A stretch of DNA of 10,992 bases from Acidobacteriota bacterium (GTDB lineage: Bacteria; Acidobacteriota; Blastocatellia; Pyrinomonadales; Pyrinomonadaceae): positions 1 to 10,992 of the forward strand of contig JAEWBM010000081.1 of assembly GCA_023391155.1 (NCBI GenBank), in the 5' to 3' direction. A program made the position numbers and the translations under genes. Each line of letters begins with the position of its first letter. Position 1 is the stretch's first letter. The notes below the pieces were generated by a model. That model had not been told where the DNA came from and did no database searches. It saw only the letters and a list, made by a program, of their open reading frames with translations. Positions 1 to 6,134 of this stretch are shown piece after piece.

Positions 1-376
1 ACATGTCCGGCGATATCACCTCGGGAATGCTCAGACGGTCCGTGTATTCAACCTTCAGGCTCGATACACGCGTCCTCAGCGATTCCTCTCCTCGAACAAA
101 TCCGTCACGCACATCCGCTATCGCGGATGCGGTGAGGCCGGCCGAGGCCCTGAATTCTTCGACCCTTTGAGCGGACCTGTGGCCCTTATCGGTCCTGATG
201 TCAAAATTTTCCAACCCCGGTACATGGGACGACGTTCTTTCGATCAGGCCCTTGCCTGTCGTAACCGCGTCAGACGGAAAATAACTAGGAATGATCGTGA
301 GAACTGTAAAGATCGTTAACACGATGATCGTCGTGATCAGCCCGCGACGAGCTGCTGGATGTGGATGTTTTCGCAT
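1..376 (-). CDS. Exported protein, N-terminal fragment, possibly M36 (fungalysin-like) metallopeptidase
   Basis: Partial gene: it starts with ATG at 376 and runs off the left edge, giving 125 codons. A perfect AGGAGG ribosome site (382-387) sits 5 bases before the ATG and fixes the start. Residues 1-11 are basic (RKHPHPAARR) and residues 13-30 are strongly hydrophobic (LITTIIVLTIFTVLTIIP), so this is a signal peptide or signal anchor and the protein is exported. The following part contains GLENFDIRTDKG (54-65), a helical stretch, then DVRDGFVRGEESLRTRV (88-104), SLKVEY (106-111) and PEVISPD (118-124). From memory this order resembles the propeptide start of acidobacterial M36 family peptidases. 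The zinc site (HExxH) would lie far beyond the window edge, so the family call is an inference. Alternative: another large secreted protein sharing this N-terminal region. Confidence 0.5.
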   Translation of the reverse strand, partial: MRKHPHPAARRGLITTIIVLTIFTVLTIIPSYFPSDAVTTGKGLIERTSSHVPGLENFDIRTDKGHRSAQRVEEFRASAGLTASAIADVRDGFVRGEESLRTRVSSLKVEYTDRLSIPEVISPDM

Positions 377-576
377 TAAGCCCTCCTCTGCTAGCGAATT
401 TAGTGTCAGGCACCGGTCGAAGGGAAAAAGGTCCGAACGATCTGGGAGCCTTTGCTGTGTTGATGCAAATGACGTGAGTCAAAAGTTAAGAGCGCACAGG
501 TGAAAATGAGAAATCGGCGAGTCGCCGCAAAGCCGGGAACATTTCGCTACCGGCGGAATCATAAGAATGGCTCGTT

Positions 577-599
577 AGGTGCGAATTTTTATCACACCT
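577..599. repeat. Inverted repeat around the -10 box
   Basis: AGGTGCGA (577-584) and TCACACCT (592-599) form an 8-bp stem with one G-T pair and a 7-base loop. The loop and right arm contain the predicted -10 box. No T-run follows on either strand, so it is not a typical intrinsic terminator. It could be an operator or a weak transcription stop for the gene ending at 633. Confidence 0.35.
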
Positions 600-615
600 T
601 AGCCGTGTTAGTCAA
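588..615 (-). promoter_or_regulatory. Predicted sigma70-type promoter for the left-edge exported protein
   Basis: On the minus strand, TTGACT (615-610) is followed after 16 bases by GATAAA (593-588). That is 5 of 6 and 4 of 6 matches to the -35 and -10 consensus. It lies just after the stop codon of the preceding leftward gene and would give the left-edge gene its own transcript with a long leader. Confidence 0.35.
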
Positions 616-632
616 CGTTTTTTTGCGCGGGC

Positions 633-1463
633 TCAGAATGCTATCCAATCGGTAGGGGTTTTGGGTTGGGAAAGGAGGATAGAGGTTTCAGGCCGCAGGA
701 GAGGCGGCCGAGAGCGAAGTGCCATTTCGGCAGTGAGTTTTGCAAGGTGCGGTTCATTGGCACGTTGCGACAGATGAGCGAGGATCACGTATCGAGCACA
801 GCCGTCAAAATCGGCGGCAAGCCAGTCGGCAAGGTCCTCATTTGAAAGATGGCCGGTGCGGGCGGCAATGCGCTGTTTGAGTTCCCAATTGTAAACCGGG
901 CAGGCCCGCAGCATGTCGCGGCTGTGATTGGATTCGATGACGATGGCGTCACACCGCTTGAGCTTTTCGCGGATGAGGTCGGTGATGTGGCCAAAGTCCA
1001 TCAGGGTCGCAACCCGCAGCCCGTCGCGCCGAGCGACAAATCCGAAATTGTCGACTGCATCGTGCGGCACGCAGAAGGGCTCAAAGTCGATGTCGCCGAT
1101 ACGAAAATCGGAATCCGATTCGATACAAACGGTTCTGCTGCGAAGGGCATCGCGGCGTTTGAGCCCCTCGCTGTCCCCGTTTGCGACACCACGGCGGGTC
1201 GAGTAAAAGGCATCTTCCGTAGCCTTAGAGATATAGACCGGGCACTTTACCGAACGCAGAAGGACGCGGAGACCGCCAGCGTGGTCGCTGTGTTCATGGG
1301 TAATGAGAACTGCGTCGAGGTTTTCAGGGGCGACGCCCACGATGTGAAGCCGACGCAATATCTCTTTGGCGCTCAGCCCGGCATCCACAAGCACATTGGT
1401 GCGCTCGCTGGAGATCAGGACCGCGTTGCCGGTCGAACCGCTGCCAAGAACCGTGAATCTCAT
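633..1463 (-). CDS. YycJ/WalJ-like metallo-beta-lactamase-fold hydrolase
   Basis: A 276-residue cytoplasmic protein with no signal peptide. The N-terminus MRFTVLGSGSTGNA is typical of the YycJ-like branch of the MBL fold. Metal ligands are visible: THEHSDH at 55-61 (H56, H58, D60, H61), VPHDA with H134, MDFGH with D157, and LAHLSQ with H230. All expected two-metal ligands are therefore present. Known family members are thought to act as nucleases or phosphodiesterases (WalJ is linked to cell-division/DNA-end processing in Firmicutes), but the substrate here cannot be read from sequence. It is the last gene of a four-gene leftward operon, 15 bases after the SDR stop codon. It has no clear ribosome site (GGTCCTCCCAAACTCT precedes the ATG), which suggests translation coupled to the upstream gene. 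An open frame on the opposite strand (849-1514) is a shadow. Confidence 0.88.
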   Translation of the reverse strand: MRFTVLGSGSTGNAVLISSERTNVLVDAGLSAKEILRRLHIVGVAPENLDAVLITHEHSDHAGGLRVLLRSVKCPVYISKATEDAFYSTRRGVANGDSEGLKRRDALRSRTVCIESDSDFRIGDIDFEPFCVPHDAVDNFGFVARRDGLRVATLMDFGHITDLIREKLKRCDAIVIESNHSRDMLRACPVYNWELKQRIAARTGHLSNEDLADWLAADFDGCARYVILAHLSQRANEPHLAKLTAEMALRSRPPLLRPETSILLSQPKTPTDWIAF

Positions 1464-1478
1464 AGAGTTTGGGAGGAC

Positions 1479-2258
1479 CTATTTCCGATACCGCGACTTG
1501 AGGCCGCGCCCTAACGTTTTTGTTATCAGGGAATTAGGAACAAAATTCGTGGCGGACGCGACCAGGTAATTGGTCCATCCCGACACCACTTTTGACCTTC
1601 CGCTCCTGACCGCCTCTAAAGCCGTATCGACGACCTCGTCGGCCGTTTGCTGGCCCTTGACCTTCATCGCCCGTTCGATATTTGAGGCATCGAAGAAATT
1701 CGTTTTGGTTGAGCCCGGGCAAAGTGCCAGGATCTTTATGCCGAAGTCCCGATTCTCCTCGGCTATCCCCTCAGTGAACGATGTTACGAATGCCTTCGTC
1801 GCCGCATAGGTTGCCATGAACGGTATAGGCTGAAAGCCTGCGGCCGAAGAAACGTTTATGATCGTGCCGGACCGTCGCTCGCGCATCCCCTGCAAAAAGC
1901 GGTGCGTTAGCCCGACAAGCGCGACAACGTTCAACCGGATCATTTCAAGTTCCCGCTCGATCTCAAGATCAGCAAAGTCGCCCATAGATCCGAAACCGGC
2001 ATTGTTTATCAGCCATTCGACCTCCAACTCTAGTCGCTCGGCTTCGTCAAAAACTGTTCGGTCGGCCTCGGAGGCCGAGAGGTCCGCCGCAAAAAAGCGG
2101 GCGTTTATGCCGTGCCCGCTTTCAAGTTCGCTGCAAAGTTCTCTAAGTTTGCCCTCCGATCGGGCGACGAGGAAGAGATCGTGTCCCTCGCCGGCCAGCC
2201 GCCGGGCAAAAGTTTCGCCGATCCCGCTGGATGCGCCGGTTATGAGGGTCACCTTCAT
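1479..2258 (-). CDS. Short-chain dehydrogenase/reductase (SDR, classical type)
   Basis: A 259-residue NAD(P)-dependent oxidoreductase. The Rossmann dinucleotide motif TGASSGIG is at 7-14, NNAG at 85-88, the catalytic tetrad is N110, S138 (in INVSSAAG), Y151 and K155 (YAATK), and PG at 181-182 follows the sixth strand. The arginine in VARSEGKL (R33) just after the second beta strand favours NADP(H). Length and motifs fit the DltE/YqjQ-like group (COG0300) of uncertain substrate. It acts in the cytoplasm. Its ATG overlaps the stop of the upstream membrane-protein gene in an ATGA (2255-2258), so the two are translationally coupled. No strong ribosome site is seen. The family is certain; the substrate is unknown. 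Confidence 0.92.
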   Translation of the reverse strand: MKVTLITGASSGIGETFARRLAGEGHDLFLVARSEGKLRELCSELESGHGINARFFAADLSASEADRTVFDEAERLELEVEWLINNAGFGSMGDFADLEIERELEMIRLNVVALVGLTHRFLQGMRERRSGTIINVSSAAGFQPIPFMATYAATKAFVTSFTEGIAEENRDFGIKILALCPGSTKTNFFDASNIERAMKVKGQQTADEVVDTALEAVRSGRSKVVSGWTNYLVASATNFVPNSLITKTLGRGLKSRYRK

Positions 2259-2782
2259 ACGTCGAGGTCGTCTTCGGCCGTCGGCATAAAAGAATAGTAT
2301 ATCGATAAAACGGCTGCGGCGATAATCGTGATAGTTCCCGCCGCACGAATAAGGCCTGCGATCAGATCCGTCGAGCCGAGAAGGCCGAGCCGTGTGAGCA
2401 TATAGTTCCAGTCGTGAAAGGCCCCTTCGCTGCCGGTCAGGCCGCCAAGCAGTACGAGCTGCATCACCAGCGCATCCGCAGCGTAGATGTAAACGTTTAT
2501 CAGGCTCTGGCCCAGCCAGAATAGCGTGATCGCCGCGGAGTAATATTTAAAATGCCAGACGAAGTAGCCGACGAATGCCGCCGGAACGATCAACTGAAAA
2601 AGCGAGCCTCCGGCGATCATCATAAACTCGCCGAATAGGCGAAAGATAAGATGGCCGGCCTCGTGGATGGGCAGATCGACAAGGTCAAGAAAGCTGCCGT
2701 CCATTGGCTTGGCCGCGATCCAGAGAAAGTAGAGCGATAAGATCCCCGCAAATACGAGTCGTAAATAGTTTGGCCTGTTCAT
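2255..2782 (-). CDS. Integral membrane protein with HEAGH zinc-protease motif (M50-like, uncharacterised)
   Basis: A 175-residue, very hydrophobic protein. Likely membrane segments are at about 8-24, 35-75 (one or two passes), 79-113 and 139-166, with an acidic C-terminal tail (TAEDDLDV). Residues 36-46, DLPIHEAGHLI, carry an HExxH zinc motif (H40, E41, H44) at the start of a membrane segment, as in site-2 proteases. The usual M50 third-ligand motif (NxxPxxxLDG) is not seen; HDWNYML at 123-129 offers H123 or D124 as a possible metal ligand. The protein is shorter than standard site-2 proteases and has no PDZ domain. It overlaps both neighbours by 4 bases (ATGA at 2779-2782 and 2255-2258), so it belongs firmly to the operon. 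It may be a membrane metallopeptidase or a non-proteolytic relative; no function is established. Confidence 0.75.
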   Translation of the reverse strand: MNRPNYLRLVFAGILSLYFLWIAAKPMDGSFLDLVDLPIHEAGHLIFRLFGEFMMIAGGSLFQLIVPAAFVGYFVWHFKYYSAAITLFWLGQSLINVYIYAADALVMQLVLLGGLTGSEGAFHDWNYMLTRLGLLGSTDLIAGLIRAAGTITIIAAAVLSIYYSFMPTAEDDLDV

Positions 2783-3345
2783 GATAGGTCGTTTTGCCCG
2801 GTGAGGAAGGCGTCTTTGCGTATGCCGTAGAAGGCACAGTCGGTGTCATAATGGATCTCGGTCTTTTCATACTTCATCCCGAGTTTTTCGAGCACACGGC
2901 GGGAGGCGGCATTGTCAAGATCGGTAACGGCCACGATGCGATCAAGGCCGTACGCGGTGAAGCCATGTTCCAGCCATGCCCGGGCGGCCTCGGTCGCGAG
3001 ACCCATATTCCAGAAACGGCGAATGAAGCTGTAGCCAACCTCGACCTCGCCGGTTTCGCCGAGCGGCTGCAGACCGGCTGAGCCGATCATTTCGCCCGTC
3101 TCTCGCCAGATGGCGGCACACATGCCGAAGCCGGGCGAATCATAGCACGAAATGTAGAATTTAAGCCTTTCGCTCAACCACTCAGGGTTTTGACGGGCCA
3201 TTCCGCCGAGGTACTTGTTTACCTCGGGGTCAGAGCGCTGATCAACGAGCGCGGGAAGATCATCGAGCGTGTACTTGCGAAAGGAAAGCCTCGGGGTCTC
3301 GGGCAAGCGTTCTGTCACGAACTGTGAACCGGCGGTGTTTTCCAT
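2779..3345 (-). CDS. GNAT-family N-acetyltransferase (RimJ/RimL-like)
   Basis: A 188-residue acetyl-CoA-dependent acetyltransferase. TERLPETPRLSFRKYTLDD (11-29) is the usual first strand of the Acetyltransf_3/RimL group. EVEVGYSFIRRFWNMGLATEA (100-120) holds the acetyl-CoA pyrophosphate-binding loop (RRFWNMGLAT), and DLDNAASRRVLEKLGM (142-157) is the conserved C-terminal element. I chose the ATG at 3345. The frame stays open to 3672, but that extension runs through the opposite-strand dioxygenase gene and is not GNAT-like. No good ribosome site precedes 3345; a GTG at codon 10 (3318) is possible. It is the first gene of the leftward operon and overlaps the next by ATGA. The substrate (ribosomal protein, antibiotic or small amine) cannot be told. 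Confidence 0.88.
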   Translation of the reverse strand: MENTAGSQFVTERLPETPRLSFRKYTLDDLPALVDQRSDPEVNKYLGGMARQNPEWLSERLKFYISCYDSPGFGMCAAIWRETGEMIGSAGLQPLGETGEVEVGYSFIRRFWNMGLATEAARAWLEHGFTAYGLDRIVAVTDLDNAASRRVLEKLGMKYEKTEIHYDTDCAFYGIRKDAFLTGQNDLS

Positions 3346-3370
3346 GTAAAGGCAACAAAGGGAGGGGAAA
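3346..3370. promoter_or_regulatory. 25-base divergent gap with ribosome site
   Basis: Only 25 bases separate the GNAT start (leftward) from the dioxygenase start (rightward). The gap contains the GGAGGGG ribosome site of the rightward gene. Promoters for both directions must therefore lie inside the opposing coding regions; I could not pick a convincing -35/-10 pair for either. Confidence 0.6.
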
Positions 3371-4015
3371 ATGAACTTTGCAAGACTCGATCGACGAGAC
3401 TTTTTAAGAGCCACGGCGGCGGCTGCGATCCTGCCGTTGCTAGGCGGCTGCCGCGATTCGACACTGGCACAAACGGGCGGCAGCGAGATCCTCGATAAGC
3501 TCCGCGCCAATGGGATCAACGATCCGCGTAACGAATGGTGGGGTGCCCGTGATGTGCCCGCCGATGTTTCGTCGCATATGATGCTGAGAACGTCGGCCGA
3601 TGAAGGCGGACGTCTTCTCATCCGCGGAACTGTTTTCGACACCGAGGATCGCCCGGCGCCGAACACGCTCATATATTTTTACCACACCGACGTTCATGGA
3701 ATCTACGGTGTGGGGGACGAGCACCGACACGGTCGTTACCGCGGATGGGTGTTGACCGACGTAAACGGAGCTTACAGCTTTGAGACCATCCGGCCGGCTT
3801 CTTATCCGAATTCAACGGTCGCTGCCCATATCCATATGACCCTGACAACGGCGGAGAGGCGAGAGGACTGGATAGATTCGATCGTGTTCGAAGGCGACCG
3901 CTTTTTGACATCGCGGGACAGAACGAGCACACGAGGCGGTTTCGACCCGGTGCTGCGACTCGAGGAACGGGAAAAGGGTTTGTTTACAGGGGTCCGGAAG
4001 ATCCGGCTCGGGTGA
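3371..4015 (+). CDS. Tat-exported intradiol ring-cleavage dioxygenase-like lipoprotein
   Basis: 214 residues. The N-terminus has a twin-arginine motif (RRDFLR, 8-13), a hydrophobic core, and a lipobox ending in LGGC (C27), so it is predicted to be folded with its metal in the cytoplasm, exported by Tat and anchored as a lipoprotein. The dioxygenase domain spans about 80-180. By comparison with catechol 1,2- and protocatechuate 3,4-dioxygenases, the four Fe(III) ligands are all visible: Y112 (HGIY), Y145 (PASYP), H153 and H155 (AHIH). The conserved TDVNGAYSFETIRPASYP (129-146) is also there. Known intradiol enzymes cleave catechols between the hydroxyls using O2; the substrate here is not known and no aromatic-degradation genes are adjacent. 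Start choice: GGAGGGG (3361-3367) lies just before the ATG. It diverges from the GNAT gene and its stop is 2 bases from a convergent neighbour. Confidence 0.88.
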   Translation: MNFARLDRRDFLRATAAAAILPLLGGCRDSTLAQTGGSEILDKLRANGINDPRNEWWGARDVPADVSSHMMLRTSADEGGRLLIRGTVFDTEDRPAPNTLIYFYHTDVHGIYGVGDEHRHGRYRGWVLTDVNGAYSFETIRPASYPNSTVAAHIHMTLTTAERREDWIDSIVFEGDRFLTSRDRTSTRGGFDPVLRLEEREKGLFTGVRKIRLG

Positions 4016-4017
4016 AC

Positions 4018-5235
4018 TCAGATCAGATGGACAAAGAGGCCGTCCTTTAATTTGGGTTCGAACCAGGTCGATTTCGGCGGCATTATCTCACCCATGTCTG
4101 ATACCGAAAATAGGTCGTCCATCGTTGTGGGATAAAGAGAAAACGCGACGCGGGCCTCGCCGCTGTCTACCAACCGTTCCAGCTCTTTCGTGCCGCGAAT
4201 GCCTCCGACGAACGAGATCCTCTTATCTGTACGGCTGTCCTCGATGCCGAGGACAGGTTCCAAAATATAACGCTGGAGAATGCTGACATCCAGGCGCTCG
4301 ATCGGGTCGGGCTCGCGAAGATGTTCGACCGCAAGCTGAAGGTCATACCAACGGCCGCCGAGATACATACAGATCTCGCCGTGCGTCTGAGGCAGGCTTC
4401 GACCGGTTTCCGTAACGCTGAAGTTCTGTTTGATGCCGTCGATCATCTCTTCGTCAGAAAGGTGATCGAGGTCGGCGACCACTCGGTTGTAAGCCAGTAT
4501 CTGGAGCTGCTCAGCGGGAAAAAGCCCCGCCATCACATAGTTATGCGATGCGTCACCGTTGCCATTGCCGCTCATTTCGCGGATCTTGTCGCGGGCCTGC
4601 AGCGCACTCTCGATGCGATGGTGGCCATCGGCGATGTAGAGTGCTGGAACGCGTGCAAAAGCCTCGGTTATAGGTCCGGTATCGCGAACCTTCCACGCTG
4701 TTTGTCCGACACCCGTGTCGCAGATAAAGTCGTAAAGCGGCTCTTCCCGCATAACCTCGGCGACTATGGCATCGATCTCGTCGGTGCCGCGGTAAGCAAG
4801 GAAAATGAGTCCGGTCTGGGCTCGCAACTCCAGCATGTGCCGGGTGCGGTCCGCGACCTTGTCGGGCCTGGTCTTTTCGTGCTTCTTTATGGTTCCCTGC
4901 TCGTATTCGTCGAGCGAGCAGCAGGCTACAACGCCGACCTGGGTATGGTCGCCGCCCGTCAAACGGTAGACATAATAAGCGGGATCGTCATCAACGACAA
5001 GAGTGTGGTTTTCGACCAGCTCGGTGAGGTTTTTACGGGCACGAACAAGCGACTCTTCGTCGTCCGAACCGCTCTCGACATCTGCTCTCGTGATACGCAA
5101 AAAGCTGAGGGGATTTGTAGCAAGAAAGCTCCGCACCTCCGCCTCGTCATGAACCACATCATAGGGGACGCTTGAAACCGATCTTGCTTTTTCACTAACT
5201 GGACGCAGGGCCCTGAAGGGTTTGATCTTGGCCAC
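4018..5235 (-). CDS. DUF1015 family protein (ParB/sulfiredoxin-like DGHHR motif)
   Basis: A 405-residue cytoplasmic protein with family signatures throughout: IKPFRALRP (4-12), VPYDVV (23-28), KKHEKTRPDK (117-126), ADGHHR (202-207) and the C-terminal PPKSTWFEPKLKDGLF (386-401). Length matches the family. The DGHHR block resembles the nucleotide-handling motif of the ParB/sulfiredoxin/serine-kinase fold, so a phosphate-transfer role is conceivable, but I know of no firm function and do not assign one. The start is GTG at 5235, fixed by an AGGAG site (5241-5245) 5 bases upstream. The lipoprotein gene upstream ends 16 bases away, so the two are co-transcribed. The 284-residue open frame on the other strand (4321-5175) is a shadow of this gene. 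Confidence 0.9.
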   Translation of the reverse strand: MAKIKPFRALRPVSEKARSVSSVPYDVVHDEAEVRSFLATNPLSFLRITRADVESGSDDEESLVRARKNLTELVENHTLVVDDDPAYYVYRLTGGDHTQVGVVACCSLDEYEQGTIKKHEKTRPDKVADRTRHMLELRAQTGLIFLAYRGTDEIDAIVAEVMREEPLYDFICDTGVGQTAWKVRDTGPITEAFARVPALYIADGHHRIESALQARDKIREMSGNGNGDASHNYVMAGLFPAEQLQILAYNRVVADLDHLSDEEMIDGIKQNFSVTETGRSLPQTHGEICMYLGGRWYDLQLAVEHLREPDPIERLDVSILQRYILEPVLGIEDSRTDKRISFVGGIRGTKELERLVDSGEARVAFSLYPTTMDDLFSVSDMGEIMPPKSTWFEPKLKDGLFVHLI

Positions 5236-5240
5236 GAATT

Positions 5241-5245
5241 CTCCT
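5241..5245 (-). promoter_or_regulatory. Ribosome binding site that decides a GTG start
   Basis: AGGAG on the minus strand, 5 bases before the GTG at 5235. It lies in the 16-base gap after the upstream lipoprotein stop and supports GTG as the start of the DUF1015 gene. Confidence 0.7.
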
Positions 5246-5251
5246 AGAGGG

Positions 5252-5776
5252 TCAGTATTGCGGGGTCGCTCCGGTCGAGTTGAATGGTTCGGCGGTCGGC
5301 ACGGTTTCCGGATCTATCCGCCCCTCGTCGATCGTTTGGTCGAGCTGACGGTCGGTTTGTTCAATCTCCATCTGAAGTTGATCAGCATAGCCTTTCTTGT
5401 CGATCTTCCACTGGCCTTCCTCGAAGACAAACGGAATGGTCTCCCACATTCCGAAAGAGTTTTCTACCTCGAGCGTCGCGCGTTCGCCGTTGATCGTCTC
5501 GTTCCGCACTTTAACGACACGCTGAGTTTCGCCGATCAGCGATTCATTCTTGACGATATCGTCGAGTGTCAGGCCGCGGGCACGTGCTTCCTGCTCATGC
5601 ATTTTTTTTGTTTCGGCAGAGAGCAGAAGCTTAGCGGTGGTAAGGTCGCCCTTTCTAAGTGCTTTTGCATATGTGTTGAATGTTTCTTTGGGTGAGGCGG
5701 GAGGTGCCTCGGTCGAGCACGCGGCGAAAAACATCGCGGCGACAATAACAAAGATATGTGAAGTTCTAAACCTCAT
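5252..5776 (-). CDS. Small lipoprotein with DUF4878/NTF2-like domain
   Basis: 174 residues from the ATG at 5776. A signal peptide with lipobox FFAAC (C20) marks it as a lipoprotein. Residues 28-130 begin SPKETFNTYAKALRKGDLTTAKLLLS and end in TIPFVFEEGQWKIDKKG (113-129). This pattern, a helix-rich start and then a closing strand with GQWKID, is typical of DUF4878/NTF2-like lipoproteins of unknown role. The tail (131-174) is acidic and rich in Q, D and E, and is probably flexible. The frame can be extended to a TTG at 5812, but that would put 12 extra residues before the signal peptide and has no ribosome site, so 5776 is preferred. It is the first gene of a two-gene unit with the DUF1015 gene. 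Function unknown. Confidence 0.8.
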   Translation of the reverse strand: MRFRTSHIFVIVAAMFFAACSTEAPPASPKETFNTYAKALRKGDLTTAKLLLSAETKKMHEQEARARGLTLDDIVKNESLIGETQRVVKVRNETINGERATLEVENSFGMWETIPFVFEEGQWKIDKKGYADQLQMEIEQTDRQLDQTIDEGRIDPETVPTAEPFNSTGATPQY

Positions 5777-5797
5777 CAGGATGCCGAAGGGCCGGTG

Positions 5798-5826
5798 TAG
5801 TAAAATATTCAAAGCCCAAGTATAAC
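5798..5826 (+). promoter_or_regulatory. Predicted promoter for the pterin dehydratase gene
   Basis: TTCAAA (5798-5803), a 17-base spacer and TATAAC (5821-5826), matching consensus at 4 of 6 and 5 of 6. It would start transcription near 5833, about 17 bases before the ATG at 5850. On the opposite strand TATACT (5824-5819) overlaps this -10 box and could serve the leftward lipoprotein gene, though its -35 is weak. Confidence 0.4.
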
Positions 5827-5849
5827 TGAAACTGATTTAGGTTAAAACG

Positions 5850-6134
5850 ATGGAAAGAACAATACTTTCACCGGGACAGGTTGCCGACAAGCTGGCCGCA
5901 TTGTCCGGCTGGCGAGAGGACGAGGGCAAGATCAAGAAGCGTTACGAATTCGACAATTTTGCCGAGAGTCTAGCGTTTGTAAACAAAGCGGGCGAGATCG
6001 CCGATGCGGTCGATCATCACCCGGACATTCGTTTAGGATGGGGATATGCGGAGTTCGAGATAACGACGCACGACCGCGGGGGCCTGACGGATCACGACTT
6101 TGACCTCGCAACGCGGATCGATGCGGCGAGATAA
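5850..6134 (+). CDS. phhB: Pterin-4a-carbinolamine dehydratase
   Basis: A 94-residue cytoplasmic protein of normal family length. It dehydrates 4a-hydroxytetrahydrobiopterin (or a tetrahydropterin analogue) to the quinonoid dihydropterin, recycling the cofactor of aromatic amino acid hydroxylases. The active-site signature is present: DAVDHHPD (52-59) with H56, H57 and P58, W64, and H74 in ITTHD. The C-terminal LTDHDFDLATRID (79-91) is also typical. No phenylalanine hydroxylase gene is in the window; free-standing copies are common and some have been linked to molybdopterin metabolism. The start has no strong ribosome site (AGGTT, 5839-5843). The stop TAA touches the stop of the convergent gene with no base between. 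Confidence 0.93.
   Translation: MERTILSPGQVADKLAALSGWREDEGKIKKRYEFDNFAESLAFVNKAGEIADAVDHHPDIRLGWGYAEFEITTHDRGGLTDHDFDLATRIDAAR

Larger units (their letters stand above)
377..632. other. Intergenic regulatory gap, 256 bases
   Basis: No convincing gene lies here; the short open frames have no ribosome site and overlap the start of the exported-protein gene. The gap holds the predicted leftward promoter (588-615), an 8-bp inverted repeat around its -10 box (577-599), a perfect short palindrome CGGCGAGTCGCCG (515-527), the module GTGCCTGACAC/TAAATTCGCTAG (413-391, minus strand) and the AGGAGG site of the left gene. If the promoter is right, the left gene has a 5' leader of about 200 bases. I could not match this leader to any riboswitch class I know. 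Confidence 0.6.

Noticed and set aside
849..1514. 221-residue open frame on the plus strand
   Set aside because: It lies opposite the MBL-fold hydrolase, which has all metal ligands. The frame has no recognisable motif or ribosome site and is a codon-bias shadow.
3346..3672. Long N-terminal extension of the GNAT gene (297 residues)
   Set aside because: The extension reads backward through the dioxygenase gene, is serine/arginine-rich and not GNAT-like; the domain begins just after 3345.
4321..5175. 284-residue open frame on the plus strand
   Set aside because: It lies entirely antisense to the DUF1015 gene, whose motifs run the full length. No domain is recognisable in the antisense product.
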